The notes below the pieces were generated by a model that worked only from the letters and a program-made list of their open reading frames with translations, was not told the origin of the DNA and ran no database searches. A stretch of DNA of 64,000 nt from Desulfovulcanus ferrireducens (GTDB lineage: Bacteria > Desulfobacterota > Desulfovibrionia > Desulfovibrionales > Desulfonatronovibrionaceae). This document shows positions 25,657 through 35,089 of the stretch, in pieces. The stretch spans positions 62,001-126,000 of the forward strand of contig NZ_JAGUQP010000002.1 in the NCBI RefSeq assembly GCF_018704065.1, read 5' to 3'. The stretch's first letter is position 1; the number at the start of each line of letters is the position of its first letter. A program made the translations under genes and the position numbers.

Positions 25657-26745
25657 ATGAGTATAGAAGAACTAAAGAAAATAAGAGATAAGATCAGTGC
25701 CCTGGATATAGAACTGCTTAGGCTTTTAAATGAAAGAGCAAGCTTGAGTCTTGCTGTGGGCAGGTTGAAATCCAAATCCAATGATGCCGTATTTAAGCCA
25801 TTTAGGGAAAAGGAAGTTTTAGCCAGACTTCTATCTCAAAATAAAGGGCCTTTGCCTGATGATCATTTAAAAGCCATTTACCGAGAGATTTTATCTTCAT
25901 CTCGGCGTCTGCAAAAACCACAGACGGTCGTTTATTTGGGGCCGGAGGGCACATTTTCCTATTTTGCCGGGGTTGAGTTTTTAGGGCATAGTGCCGATTT
26001 TCTTCCTAAAAACAACCTGGAAGATGTATTCAAGGCAGTAGCCCAAAAAAAAGCAGAACTGGGTATAATTCCTTTAGAAAACTCGTTGCAGGGCAGTGTG
26101 GGACAGAGCCTGGACCTGTTTTTGCGTTTCGATGTGTACATTCATGCTGAAATCTTCTGTAAAATCAGCCACTCACTGCTTAGCCGGGAAGAGGATTTAA
26201 GTAATGTTGAGCGAGTCTATTCTCATCCCCAGGCTCTGCAACAGTGTTCGCAGTGGTTAAATACCCGTCTGCCAGGCGTCGCCATTATCCCTGAAGAAAG
26301 TACTGCTAGAGCAGCCAAGAGGGTTGTTGATGAAGCGAAAAGCGCAGCAATCGGGCACAAAAGATTGGCTCAGAAGTTTGATCTGAATGTACTGGCAGAT
26401 GGCATTGAGGATTTGCCTGATAACTGGACCCGATTTTTAATAATTAGCGCTGCCCCTCCGGAGACAGGAAGTCATGACAAGACTTCCCTGGTATTTACCC
26501 TGCCTGATAGACCGGGGGCCCTGGTTCACGTCCTCCAGGTCCTGGCCCGGAAGGGGATTAATATGAAAAAGTTGGAGTCCCGCCCCTTGCGCATGGAAAA
26601 GTGGAAGTATGTCTTTTTTGTTGATGTGGAATGCGATCTAACAACAGACGCATATAAAGATATGCTTGAGGAACTACAGCATAAATGCCATACCCTGCGC
26701 ATTTTGGGTAGCTATCCCAAGGGAGAGTATATCGACTTTGATTAA
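25657..26745 (+). CDS. pheA: Bifunctional chorismate mutase / prephenate dehydratase (P-protein)
   Basis: Makes phenylpyruvate from chorismate for phenylalanine synthesis. Domains in order: AroQ-type chorismate mutase (1-85), prephenate dehydratase (about 92-265, beginning YLGPEGTFSYFA and with the catalytic NWTRFL segment), and a C-terminal ACT domain (about 280-360) with the KLESRPLR motif that binds Phe for feedback inhibition. The 362-residue length is normal. No Shine-Dalgarno is seen before the ATG at 25657. The 94-bp gap before it has a small hairpin-forming stretch but no terminator, so it is read from the aro leader. Confidence 0.95.
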   Translation: MSIEELKKIRDKISALDIELLRLLNERASLSLAVGRLKSKSNDAVFKPFREKEVLARLLSQNKGPLPDDHLKAIYREILSSSRRLQKPQTVVYLGPEGTFSYFAGVEFLGHSADFLPKNNLEDVFKAVAQKKAELGIIPLENSLQGSVGQSLDLFLRFDVYIHAEIFCKISHSLLSREEDLSNVERVYSHPQALQQCSQWLNTRLPGVAIIPEESTARAAKRVVDEAKSAAIGHKRLAQKFDLNVLADGIEDLPDNWTRFLIISAAPPETGSHDKTSLVFTLPDRPGALVHVLQVLARKGINMKKLESRPLRMEKWKYVFFVDVECDLTTDAYKDMLEELQHKCHTLRILGSYPKGEYIDFD

Positions 26746-26781
26746 CAGGGGCTGAGCAGGGAAACTTTGAGCTTTTAGGAA

Positions 26782-28146
26782 ATGAGTAAAAGGAAGGATA
26801 GAGTGATTCATTTAAATGCGCCAAGTTCCAAATCCATATCCCATCGGGCTTTGATGGTGGCAGGACTCGCGGTAGGGGAGTCTTTGATCACCAATTTGCT
26901 TGCCAGCGAGGACATCGCTTGGACCAGGGCCTGCCTTGAAAAGTTGGGAGTTGGTTTTGAGGATACAGAGGATGGGCTTAAGGTAAAAGGGTTGGGCGGC
27001 AAAATAGCTTCAGCGGCGTCAGCGCAAGCATCTACTGAACCGCTTGTTCTAAATGTAGGAGAGTCAGGCACTACCTGTAGGTTACTCACGGCTATTGTGG
27101 CTGCTGGCCAGGGAAGTTTTCAGATCCAGGGTCAGGGAAGGATGCATGAGCGACCCATTGATGCTTTGGAACTGGCTTTGAAAGAACAAGGCGTGACCTT
27201 TTTTTACCTGCAAAATGCCGGATGCCCGCCTTTCATACTGCATACAGGTGGCTTTCGAGGGGGAAAAATCGAGATCAGCATGGAGCAAAGCAGCCAGTTT
27301 TTGTCTGGCCTCCTTCTGGGCGCGAGCATGGCCAAAGAGAGAACAGTGATTACTGTCTCGGGCCGCAAAATTGTTTCCTGGCCCTATGTGGGGCTAACCA
27401 TTAAAGTTATGCAGGAGTTTGGACTGGGCCCGGAAATAGAAATTCTGGAAAACGGGACCTGGCAGACAAAACCATTGGATGAGATTGATGAGATTGTACC
27501 CGGCAGGATCAGATTCATTGTAACTCCCGGACGGTTTTTGGCCAGGACTTTTAATGTTGAAGGCGATTACAGCAATGCATCCTATCTCCTGGCTGCCGGA
27601 GCTCTAAAGGATGAGCCGGTAGTCGTACATAATCTGAATCCTGATTCCTTGCAGGGAGATAAAGAGATTTTAAATATCTTGAGTAAGATGGGTGCAAGGG
27701 TCACCTGGCAAGACGAAGCTGGAGGGGACCCAGCTAGAGTGTTGGTTGAAAAACAGAGATTGCACGGAGTCCAGCTTGATATGGGCAGTTGTCCGGACCT
27801 GGTGCCCACAGTGGCTGTGCTCATGGCCTTGGCTGATGGTCCGAGCAGGATTACTAATGTAGCCCATTTGCGGATCAAGGAAAGTGACAGGTTGCAGGCA
27901 GTAAGTAATGAACTGGCTAGGGTAGGCTGTAAAACAAGGCTACTTGAGGATGGGATAGAGATTTTCCCCCAAAAGATTCCTCAAGGACAAAGTTTTTTCT
28001 TTAAAACCTACAACGATCATCGTTTGGCCATGAGTTTATCCTTGTTCCAGCTTGCTGGCATTGACGTGAACCTGGATAATCCGGCATGCGTGGCCAAATC
28101 CTTTCCTGGCTTCTGGCAGGAATGGGCAAAGGTGGTAAATGAGTAG
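26782..28146 (+). CDS. aroA: 3-phosphoshikimate 1-carboxyvinyltransferase (EPSP synthase)
   Basis: Transfers the enolpyruvyl group of PEP to shikimate-3-phosphate. The 454-residue protein has the substrate-binding start PSSKSISHRALMVAGLA, GESGTTCRLLTAI, the RPIDALE loop and the late LRIKESDRLQA and YNDHRLAMSL motifs. The ATG at 26782 follows TTAGGAA at short spacing; a GTG 21 bases later has a better site (AAGGAAGG) and would trim seven residues. Its 3' end overlaps tyrA by 8 bp, implying coupled translation. Confidence 0.95.
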   Translation: MSKRKDRVIHLNAPSSKSISHRALMVAGLAVGESLITNLLASEDIAWTRACLEKLGVGFEDTEDGLKVKGLGGKIASAASAQASTEPLVLNVGESGTTCRLLTAIVAAGQGSFQIQGQGRMHERPIDALELALKEQGVTFFYLQNAGCPPFILHTGGFRGGKIEISMEQSSQFLSGLLLGASMAKERTVITVSGRKIVSWPYVGLTIKVMQEFGLGPEIEILENGTWQTKPLDEIDEIVPGRIRFIVTPGRFLARTFNVEGDYSNASYLLAAGALKDEPVVVHNLNPDSLQGDKEILNILSKMGARVTWQDEAGGDPARVLVEKQRLHGVQLDMGSCPDLVPTVAVLMALADGPSRITNVAHLRIKESDRLQAVSNELARVGCKTRLLEDGIEIFPQKIPQGQSFFFKTYNDHRLAMSLSLFQLAGIDVNLDNPACVAKSFPGFWQEWAKVVNE

Positions 28147-28918
28147 TCCACTAAAGAATGTAACCATCATTGGCGGACATGGCCAAATGGGGCGTCTTCT
28201 CACGCGAAAGTTCAGAGATGTAGGGGTAGAGGTTAATTCCCTTGATAAACCTTTGTCCGAAGACTCCCTGGCCAGTTGTATTCCTGAGGCCGATGTTGTG
28301 TTTCTGGCCGTGCCTATTACGGCCCTGGATGACGTTTTGCAGAGTTTAAAAATGTTTTTGTCCCCTCCCACTATTTTGGCTGATATCTGTTCCGTTAAGG
28401 TTATCCCCATGACTAAGATGGAAGAAAGTTATGCTGGACCTGTTGTGGGCACGCATCCTCTTTTTGGGCCTGAACCTGCGGTCGATGATCCCCTTAAAGT
28501 GGCATTATGTCCGTCTAGCCGAAAAGATGGGGAAGCTCTAAAAGCGGTACAGGAACTTTTTTCTCGCGGTGGTATGTATACCTTTATCACCAGTGCTCAG
28601 GAACACGATGAGGCCATGGCCTATATTCAGGGTTTAAATTTTATTACTTCCCTATCTTATTTTGCCTGCTTGCCCAAAGATCTGGATATGGACAAGTTTA
28701 TCACTCCTTCGTTTAAACGAAGGATGGATGCGGCCAAAAAGATGCTTACCCAGGACCATGCCCTTTTTGCCAAACTATTTGAGCAAAATCCGTTTAGCGG
28801 TAAAAGTGTGCGCAGGTTCAAATCTTTTCTAGGTCTTTGCGCTGCAGGTGATGTGGAACTTTTGACCCAAAAGGCCCTCTGGTGGTGGCGTGCGTCTAGT
28901 GACAAGGGAGGACCTTAA
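28139..28918 (+). CDS. tyrA: Prephenate dehydrogenase
   Basis: NAD-dependent oxidative decarboxylation of prephenate to 4-hydroxyphenylpyruvate for tyrosine. The 259-residue protein starts TIIGGHGQMGRLLTRKF (Rossmann loop as in E. coli TyrA), with VVGTHPLFGPEPA in the catalytic region and no mutase or ACT domain. It overlaps aroA by 8 bp. The C-terminal tail ends ALWWWRASSDKGGP: three consecutive Trp codons at 28880-28888, just before a terminator that precedes trpE. This tail seems to double as the leader peptide of a trp attenuator (next entry). Confidence 0.93.
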   Translation: MSSPLKNVTIIGGHGQMGRLLTRKFRDVGVEVNSLDKPLSEDSLASCIPEADVVFLAVPITALDDVLQSLKMFLSPPTILADICSVKVIPMTKMEESYAGPVVGTHPLFGPEPAVDDPLKVALCPSSRKDGEALKAVQELFSRGGMYTFITSAQEHDEAMAYIQGLNFITSLSYFACLPKDLDMDKFITPSFKRRMDAAKKMLTQDHALFAKLFEQNPFSGKSVRRFKSFLGLCAAGDVELLTQKALWWWRASSDKGGP

Positions 28919-28977
28919 GGCCCGGGTATAAGTTTAAACATAAAAGGCCGTGTCCTCCCAGAGGATACGGCCTTTTT
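28880..28977 (+). promoter_or_regulatory. trp attenuator using the TyrA C-terminus as leader
   Basis: Three Trp codons (28880-28888) lie 27 bp before the tyrA stop. GGGAGGAC (28906-28913), inside the last tyrA codons, is perfectly complementary to GTCCTCCC (28952-28959), which is the 5' arm and loop of the terminator. The terminator stem is 28942-28957 with 28961-28976 (16 bp, one G-U, 3-nt loop) running into TTTTT. A ribosome stalled at the Trp codons leaves 28906-28913 free to form the antiterminator; a ribosome at the stop codon (28916-28918) would cover it and allow termination before trpE. Confidence 0.75.
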
Positions 28978-29072
28978 AGTATTTAAACTGTGGCGGGTTT
29001 AAAATCTATCGGACTAACAGGGTTTAAAAAGGGGAAACCAAGGGATAAGTTTTGGTAAAAAAGGAGAGGAAA

Positions 29073-30482
29073 ATGATTAAGCTACAACAAAAAGGAAGGT
29101 GTTTACCTGCAGATACTCAGACCCCCGTGTCTTTGTATCTGGACCTGATTGGTCGCAAGCAGGGTATCCTTCTGGAAAGTTCAGAGGTGGATGGTCGGCT
29201 GGGCAAATATAGTCTTCTGGCCTGGGATTTTCGGCTTAGACTTGAGAGTGTTCAGGGTAAGCTGAAAGTAGAGGTTAGCGATCCTCGTCTACAGAGCTTA
29301 AAGGAATTTGAAGGGTTGGATTTTGTTCAGGGGCTAAGGCGGGTTTTACAGGCTATTGAAATCGTTCCTCCGGAAGGTAGTTCTTTTCCGGCCATGACGC
29401 GTTCTTTGTGTGGTTATCTGGGATATGGCCTGGTTGGTCTGTGGGAACCGAAGTTGCGACCCGTGCTTCCACCGTCCGATGCCGAGGCCGTGCTTGTTTT
29501 GCCCGGTAAGGTCTTATTGTTTGAGCACCTTTATCACCATTGTTTTTTGTTGAGTTTAGACGATGATTTGAATTTGCCAAGGCCAAAGAGCCACAGCAAG
29601 GAAAGGGAAAATGTCCTTGGTCCGATACAGACTTATCCTGACCGGGAGACATTCAAACAAAGCGTGGCCGAGGTCAAAGAGTTGATCAGGCAGGGGGAAG
29701 CCATTCAGGTGGTCTTGTCAGTGCGTTTTGCTGCTGATTTTAGTGGTGATCCCTTTCAGGTATACAGGCACTTGCGTCAAATTAATCCCTCTCCATATAC
29801 ATTTTATATGCATCTGGGAGAGATAACCCTCCTTGGTTCTTCTCCGGAACTGATGGTTAAATGCGAAGGCAATAAACTGCAGCTGAGACCCATAGCTGGC
29901 ACCAGGCCCAGAGGCAAAGATAAAGAGGAGGATGAGCGTTTAAGTGAAGATCTGCTCCAGGATGAAAAAGAGCGGGCCGAACACGTTATGCTGGTGGATT
30001 TGGGGCGTAATGACCTGGGGCGTATTGCTCAGCCAGGCAGCGTGGAAGTGGATAAATTTATGCAGGTGGAAAGGTTTTCTCATGTTATGCACCTTACTTC
30101 TTATCTGTCAGCCAACTTAAAGCCGGGTTTGGATGCTCTGGATGTAATTCAAGCCACTTTCCCCGCCGGAACAGTATCTGGCGCGCCAAAGATCAGGGCA
30201 ATGGAAATTATCTCCCAGTTCGAGAATTTGCCTCGCGGTCCTTATGCCGGAGCTATTGGCTGGATAGGTCTGGATAAGGATAAGGTGAATATGGATACTG
30301 GGATTACCATCAGGAGTTTGTGGGTTAGAGACGGTAAAATTTATTGGCAGGCCGGGGCCGGGGTCGTATTTGATTCTGATCCGGATAAGGAATGGCAGGA
30401 ATGCCAGAACAAGGCCCGCGCCATAAACAAAGCCATAACCAGCACAGGAGGCACTGATGATTTTGCTCATAGACAACTTTGA
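29073..30482 (+). CDS. trpE: Anthranilate synthase component I
   Basis: Converts chorismate to anthranilate with ammonia from TrpG. The 469-residue protein has the N-terminal Trp-feedback region (GILLESSEVDGRLGKYS), then the chorismate-binding domain with IQVVLSVRF, RPIAGTRPRG and VSGAPKIRAMEII. The ATG at 29073 follows AAAGGAGAGG; an in-frame TTG at 29052 lacks a site. The 3' end overlaps trpG by 26 bp. It is the first gene after the Trp attenuator, so seven trp genes run from here in the order E-G-D-C-F-B-A. Confidence 0.96.
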   Translation: MIKLQQKGRCLPADTQTPVSLYLDLIGRKQGILLESSEVDGRLGKYSLLAWDFRLRLESVQGKLKVEVSDPRLQSLKEFEGLDFVQGLRRVLQAIEIVPPEGSSFPAMTRSLCGYLGYGLVGLWEPKLRPVLPPSDAEAVLVLPGKVLLFEHLYHHCFLLSLDDDLNLPRPKSHSKERENVLGPIQTYPDRETFKQSVAEVKELIRQGEAIQVVLSVRFAADFSGDPFQVYRHLRQINPSPYTFYMHLGEITLLGSSPELMVKCEGNKLQLRPIAGTRPRGKDKEEDERLSEDLLQDEKERAEHVMLVDLGRNDLGRIAQPGSVEVDKFMQVERFSHVMHLTSYLSANLKPGLDALDVIQATFPAGTVSGAPKIRAMEIISQFENLPRGPYAGAIGWIGLDKDKVNMDTGITIRSLWVRDGKIYWQAGAGVVFDSDPDKEWQECQNKARAINKAITSTGGTDDFAHRQL

Positions 30483-31026
30483 CTCCTTTACTTTCAACCT
30501 GGTGCAGGTACTGCAAAAAATGGGGCACGATCCTGTTGTACTTAGAAATAATGACGAGAGTTTGTTTAGTTATGTAAACGATCCAGAGCTTACAGCAGTG
30601 ATCATCTCCCCAGGACCAAGCAGTCCTGAAAATTCAGGCTTATGTCTTGAGTTTTTAAGTAAGCTTAAACCAGAGATTCCAGTTCTGGGCGTATGCCTGG
30701 GACATCAGATTCTGGGCTACTATGCCGGGGCCAAGGTGGAAGTGGCAGATGAAATCATGCATGGGAAAACTTCACTGGTTTATCACGATCATAAGGGGTT
30801 ATTTAAAGGCTTGCCCAATCCCATGCAGGTTTGTCGCTATCACTCTCTTGTGGTTGTCCCGCAAAAAGATTCACTATTTTCAGTGACAGCCCGTACAGAG
30901 GACAACAAGGTCATGGGGCTTTGTTATTTTGATCGGCCATGGATGGGCGTCCAATTTCATCCGGAATCCATACTTACGCCGGACGGACCAAAACTTGTTC
31001 AAAATTTTATTGAAATGTTGGGCTAA
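30457..31026 (+). CDS. trpG: Anthranilate synthase glutaminase component
   Basis: Class I glutamine amidotransferase that supplies ammonia to TrpE. The 189-residue protein has the oxyanion motif SPGPSSPENSG, the nucleophile in GVCLGHQ and the catalytic His-Glu in QFHPESIL. GGAGG lies six bases before the ATG inside the end of trpE. It is not fused to TrpD. It is followed by a 399-bp gap before trpD that contains a degenerate repeat. Confidence 0.96.
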   Translation: MILLIDNFDSFTFNLVQVLQKMGHDPVVLRNNDESLFSYVNDPELTAVIISPGPSSPENSGLCLEFLSKLKPEIPVLGVCLGHQILGYYAGAKVEVADEIMHGKTSLVYHDHKGLFKGLPNPMQVCRYHSLVVVPQKDSLFSVTARTEDNKVMGLCYFDRPWMGVQFHPESILTPDGPKLVQNFIEMLG

Positions 31027-31069
31027 TGGTCTAGGGTTGGATGATTGGCTGGATTATTGGTTAAATAGT

Positions 31070-31312
31070 TCAACTTTTGGAGTTAATTTACGAGCACATT
31101 TTCTGGGGGTGCTAACAAAGACTTGGACACATTGTGCATAAAGGGGTTTTTTAGTTAAATGTTATTCAAAGCATTTTCTGTATTCTTGATATCTCTCGCA
31201 ATTTTAGTGGGGTAGTCTCCCTATGCACATTTTTTTTCGCAAACTTCGCCAAGATGTGTTGCCCAACCCGTTTGTAATGCATCTCAGAAAATGCGCTCTC
31301 CAAAAGTGTTGA
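31070..31312. repeat. Degenerate repeat inside the trp operon, copy E
   Basis: The ends TCAACTTTTGGAG and CTCCAAAAGTGTTGA are inverted repeats, with a further inner pair GAGCACATTTTCT / AGAAAATGCGCTC. Inside, AACAAAGACTTGGACAC and TTCGCCAAGATGTGTTGCCC resemble the MITE-like family, so this seems a diverged relative with different ends. It fills the gap between trpG and trpD; no terminator is evident, so the operon is probably not cut. Confidence 0.55.
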
Positions 31313-31425
31313 AATTATAGTGAGTTAGACAACTCCGAAAGTTGAGTTAAATGGTTTATTGGTGGAGTGATGCTGGGATAGTTGACCAATCAACTAATCA
31401 ACCAATAAGCAAAAAGGAGAGGAGA

Positions 31426-32415
31426 ATGAATATTAAAGACATCTTGAACAAGGTTAGTGAGCATAAAGATTTAGAATATACGGAAGCTAAAGAAGTTTTT
31501 GCGGCTTTGTTTGAAGGAGACCTTACACCCGCTCAGAGCGGGGCACTACTCATGGGGCTTAAAAGCAAAGGAGAATGTGCCGATGAACTTCTGGCTGCAG
31601 TTGAGGTTGCACTTGGCAAGGCAAGGCTTGTAAAAGATATTGAAGGCGTGCGTATAGATACTTGCGGTACTGGTGGGGATGGGAAACAGAGCTTTAATTG
31701 TTCTACAGCAGTGGCTTTTTTCCTGGCTGACTTGGGTTATAAAGTAGTTAAACACGGAAACAAGGCCGTTTCCAGTACTTGTGGCAGTGCCGATGTAGTA
31801 GAGGCCCTTGGCCTTCCTTTATTGAAAGATCCAGAGCAGGTAAAAGCAGAGCTTGAACAAAGAAGTTTTGCTTTTATTTTTGCCCCGCATTTTCATCCTG
31901 CCTTTGCCCTCATAGCCCCTATTCGTCAGGAATTGGGTATTCGGACTATCTTTAATCTTATGGGTCCCCTTTTGAATCCAGCCCGGCCTACACATCAGAT
32001 TCTGGGCGTGGCCAGGCCAGAGTATGGACCGCTCATGGCCAAGGTTTTGGCCAGAGGTGATGTGCAAGTTGCTGCTGTGGTTCACGGAGCTGGTGGATTT
32101 GATGAACTTACCCCCTGTGGTCCAGCCCAGGTGAGTTTGGTCCGGGAGGGTAGCGTAAAGGAAATAACTCTTGACCCTCAAGATTACGGTTTTTCCAGGT
32201 GTGAGCCAGCTGATTTGACCTGTGAGAATAAAGAAGAGGCCCTTGCAATGCAAAAAGAGGTTTTAAGCGGTGCAGGGCCAAAGGCTATCCAGGATATGGT
32301 GGCCCTGAATCTTGGACTGGCTTTAAGTCTTTTGCATTCGGACAAGGATTTAAAAGAATGTATGGATATGGCAAGGGATGCTGTGGCCAAAGGGATTAAA
32401 ATGATTGAGAGCTGA
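31426..32415 (+). CDS. trpD: Anthranilate phosphoribosyltransferase
   Basis: Joins anthranilate and PRPP. The 329-residue protein has the PRPP-binding motif DTCGTGGDGKQSFN, KHGNKAVSSTCGSAD and NLMGPLLNPARP. The ATG at 31426 follows AAAGGAGAGGAGA; an upstream ATG at 31351 is in frame, but the extension encodes an unlikely tail beginning MVYWW and lacks a ribosome site. It continues the trp operon after the repeat-containing gap. Confidence 0.96.
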   Translation: MNIKDILNKVSEHKDLEYTEAKEVFAALFEGDLTPAQSGALLMGLKSKGECADELLAAVEVALGKARLVKDIEGVRIDTCGTGGDGKQSFNCSTAVAFFLADLGYKVVKHGNKAVSSTCGSADVVEALGLPLLKDPEQVKAELEQRSFAFIFAPHFHPAFALIAPIRQELGIRTIFNLMGPLLNPARPTHQILGVARPEYGPLMAKVLARGDVQVAAVVHGAGGFDELTPCGPAQVSLVREGSVKEITLDPQDYGFSRCEPADLTCENKEEALAMQKEVLSGAGPKAIQDMVALNLGLALSLLHSDKDLKECMDMARDAVAKGIKMIES

Positions 32416-32454
32416 TCAGCTATGAGCTACGAGCCATAGAATAGCGAGGAAGAC

Positions 32455-33225
32455 ATGCTGGATAAATTTAAACAGGCTAAAAAAGAAGAAATAGACAGGC
32501 TTAAGGCCCTGGAAGAAAAGGGAGCATTGCCGAAGGCTTATGCCGGGGGGCGCCTTTCTTTTGCCGAAAGTTTAAAAGTTGGCCATGGTATAAAAATCAT
32601 TGCTGAATACAAGCGGGCATCTCCGTCCAAAGGAGTAATCAATAAGGATTTGGATGCTCAGGAGGTAGCCAGAATTTACAGTCAAAATGGCGCGGCAGCC
32701 ATTTCTGTGCTCACGGAAGAGAAGTACTTTCAGGGCCAGCTTGAATTTTTAAGTCAGATGGCTGGCTACGGGCTCCCTCTCTTGCGCAAGGACTTTATCT
32801 TTCATCCCTTGCAGATTGTGGCCACGGCAGCCACTCCGGCTTCGGCCCTGCTTCTGATTGTTCGCCTGACCCCAGAAGTTTCGGTTTTAAAGGACCTGAT
32901 AGCCAGGACGTATGAACTGGGACTAGACCCTGTGGTGGAGATATTTAACCATGACGAGTTAAAAATTGCCCGCAAAGCAGGGGCCAAGATTATTCAGGTC
33001 AATAACCGCGATCTGGACACACTGAAAGTGGACATCATGAACTCGTATGAGCTTATCAGATATAAGGAAGAGGGCGAGTTGTGGATCTGTGCCAGTGGTA
33101 TTGAAAACAGAGAAGAGATCCTAAAGCTGAAAGACGAGGGCTTTGATGCCTTTTTGATTGGAACCTGGCTTATGTCTGCCCCAGATCCGGGCAAGGCACT
33201 TCAGGAGTTAAGGGCAAAGGGATAA
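32455..33225 (+). CDS. trpC: Indole-3-glycerol phosphate synthase
   Basis: Closes the indole ring from carboxyphenylaminodeoxyribulose phosphate. The 256-residue TIM barrel has IIAEYKRASPSKG, AAISVLTEEKYFQG, LLRKDFIFHP and QVNNRDLDT with the expected Lys and Glu residues. GCGAGGAAG precedes the ATG. It is separate from TrpF, which follows after 11 bp. Confidence 0.95.
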   Translation: MLDKFKQAKKEEIDRLKALEEKGALPKAYAGGRLSFAESLKVGHGIKIIAEYKRASPSKGVINKDLDAQEVARIYSQNGAAAISVLTEEKYFQGQLEFLSQMAGYGLPLLRKDFIFHPLQIVATAATPASALLLIVRLTPEVSVLKDLIARTYELGLDPVVEIFNHDELKIARKAGAKIIQVNNRDLDTLKVDIMNSYELIRYKEEGELWICASGIENREEILKLKDEGFDAFLIGTWLMSAPDPGKALQELRAKG

Positions 33226-33236
33226 GAAGAGGCAGT

Positions 33237-33857
33237 ATGAAAATTAAAATTTGCGGTTTGACCAATAGAGACGATTTGCAATTTTGTCAAAAACTCGACA
33301 TAGATTATGTGGGGTTTATATTTCATCCACCCAGTCCGCGTAATGTATCTCCATCCTTGGTGGCTACGTGGGAACAAAAAGGTGAAAAGCGGGTAGGCGT
33401 GTTTGTCAGGCAAGATGCGGACCAGGTCCTGGAAATTATGGACATGGCCGGCCTGGATCTGGCCCAATTACATGGTGATCAGGATGAGGACTTTTGTCTT
33501 AAGATAGGTCCGTCACGGGTGATCAAGGTCCTTTGGCCGGAGAGATTCTCTACACCCAGTGAGTTGCAAAAAGAAATGGAGCGTTTTGCCCCTTTTTGTG
33601 CGTACTTTCTCTTGGATGCAGGGAAATATGGCGGGGGACATGGTAGGCGGATGAATTGTTCGTTTTTAAATCAGATCAAACCATTAAAGCCTCTTTTTCT
33701 GGCTGGAGGTCTGGACATCCGCATACTTGATGAGCTTGGCGAGAGCTTAGGTAAAAAAGTGTTTGCTTTGGATTTTAATTCCGGGGTGGAAATGCGGCCG
33801 GGAGTCAAAGATAAGCAAAAAATATTGGAGTTAGTGCAGTCTTTAAAAGGAGAATAG
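33237..33857 (+). CDS. trpF: Phosphoribosylanthranilate isomerase
   Basis: Amadori isomerase of tryptophan synthesis. The 206-residue TIM barrel starts [12 protein letters not shown] with the catalytic Cys, and has [22 protein letters not shown], the catalytic-Asp segment [14 protein letters not shown], and FLAGGLD near the phosphate site. GAGG lies just before the ATG. It ends four bases before trpB. Confidence 0.94.
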   Translation: MKIKICGLTNRDDLQFCQKLDIDYVGFIFHPPSPRNVSPSLVATWEQKGEKRVGVFVRQDADQVLEIMDMAGLDLAQLHGDQDEDFCLKIGPSRVIKVLWPERFSTPSELQKEMERFAPFCAYFLLDAGKYGGGHGRRMNCSFLNQIKPLKPLFLAGGLDIRILDELGESLGKKVFALDFNSGVEMRPGVKDKQKILELVQSLKGE

Positions 33858-33861
33858 TAGA

Positions 33862-35031
33862 ATGAGAAAAGGTTACTTTGGTTCATTTGGCGGGCAGTTT
33901 GTGCCTGAACTTTTAATCCCACCTCTTAAAGAGTTGGAACAGGCCATGGATAAATTCTTGGCGCACAGTGATTTTTTGCAGGAATTAAAAGGCATTCTTG
34001 CTGATTATGTGGGTCGGCCAACTCCTCTTTATTATTGTAAAAACTTGTCTCGTGAGCTTGGCTTTCATCTGTGGCTGAAAAGAGAGGATCTAGCCCACAC
34101 CGGCGCGCATAAAATCAATAATACCATTGGCCAGGCCCTTTTGGCTAAATATATGGGCAAGACAAGCCTTGTGGCTGAAACCGGCGCCGGTCAGCACGGT
34201 GTGGCTACAGCCACGGCAGCGGCCATGCTTGGGCTTGAGTGCATAGTCTTTATGGGCGCCAAGGATGTAGAGCGTCAGGCAATAAATGTCAGACGGATGG
34301 AGCTTTTGGGCGCTAAAGTGGAAGCTGTTCAAAGCGGGACCAAGACCTTGAAAGACGCCATTAATGCCGCGTTAAGGTATTGGATTTCTCACCAGCAAAC
34401 GACCCATTATTGTCTTGGTTCGGTTGTTGGACCACACCCCTTCCCACTTCTGGTGCGCGAGTTGCAGTCGGTTATTGGCCAGGAAGCAAAAGAGCAAATC
34501 AAGGAGAAAACAGGCAGGTTGCCAAAAATTATAGTCGCCTGTGTCGGCGGAGGCTCCAATGCAATGGGCATATTTTATCCTTTTTATCCCGACAAGGAAG
34601 TGGAACTCGTTGGAGTTGAGGCCGGAGGGAGCGGGAAGCCGGGAAGTTATCATTCCGCTACGTTAAATAAGGGCACTGCCGGAGTACTGCACGGTACTCA
34701 TACCTACCTTTTGCAGACTGGTGAAGGTCAAATCCTACCTTCCCATTCCATAGCCCCGGGGTTGGACTATCCGGGAGTTGGTCCGGAACATAGTTATTTC
34801 AAAGATAGTGGCCGGGCCAGGTATGAAGTTGTTTATGATCACCAGGCCCTGGAGGCCTTTTATGCCCTTTCCCAAAAAGAGGGCATTATCCCCGCACTGG
34901 AGAGCAGTCATGCCGTGGCCTATGCTCTTGAGTTAAAGGGGAAATTAAATAGTGATGACCACGTGGTGGTCAACCTGTCCGGTCGGGGGGATAAGGATCT
35001 GGGCATAGTTTTTGGTCTGGAGAATAGTTGA
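33862..35031 (+). CDS. trpB: Tryptophan synthase beta subunit
   Basis: PLP enzyme joining indole and serine. The 389-residue chain has the PLP-lysine motif [30 protein letters not shown], the glycine-rich [15 protein letters not shown] loop and [11 protein letters not shown]. This is the standard TrpB1 form that pairs with TrpA. AAAAGGAG precedes the ATG. It is followed by trpA 58 bp downstream. Confidence 0.97.
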   Translation: MRKGYFGSFGGQFVPELLIPPLKELEQAMDKFLAHSDFLQELKGILADYVGRPTPLYYCKNLSRELGFHLWLKREDLAHTGAHKINNTIGQALLAKYMGKTSLVAETGAGQHGVATATAAAMLGLECIVFMGAKDVERQAINVRRMELLGAKVEAVQSGTKTLKDAINAALRYWISHQQTTHYCLGSVVGPHPFPLLVRELQSVIGQEAKEQIKEKTGRLPKIIVACVGGGSNAMGIFYPFYPDKEVELVGVEAGGSGKPGSYHSATLNKGTAGVLHGTHTYLLQTGEGQILPSHSIAPGLDYPGVGPEHSYFKDSGRARYEVVYDHQALEAFYALSQKEGIIPALESSHAVAYALELKGKLNSDDHVVVNLSGRGDKDLGIVFGLENS

Positions 35032-35089
35032 GCAAGTTCACTGCAAACACAACAAGGCCAACGAACGCATAAACTTGGTGGAGCAAATA

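Noticed and set aside
31351-31425. A frame starting MVYWW before trpD as a Trp leader peptide
   Set aside because: It is in frame with trpD, with no stop, no ribosome site and no terminator after it, so the Trp pair is probably chance.
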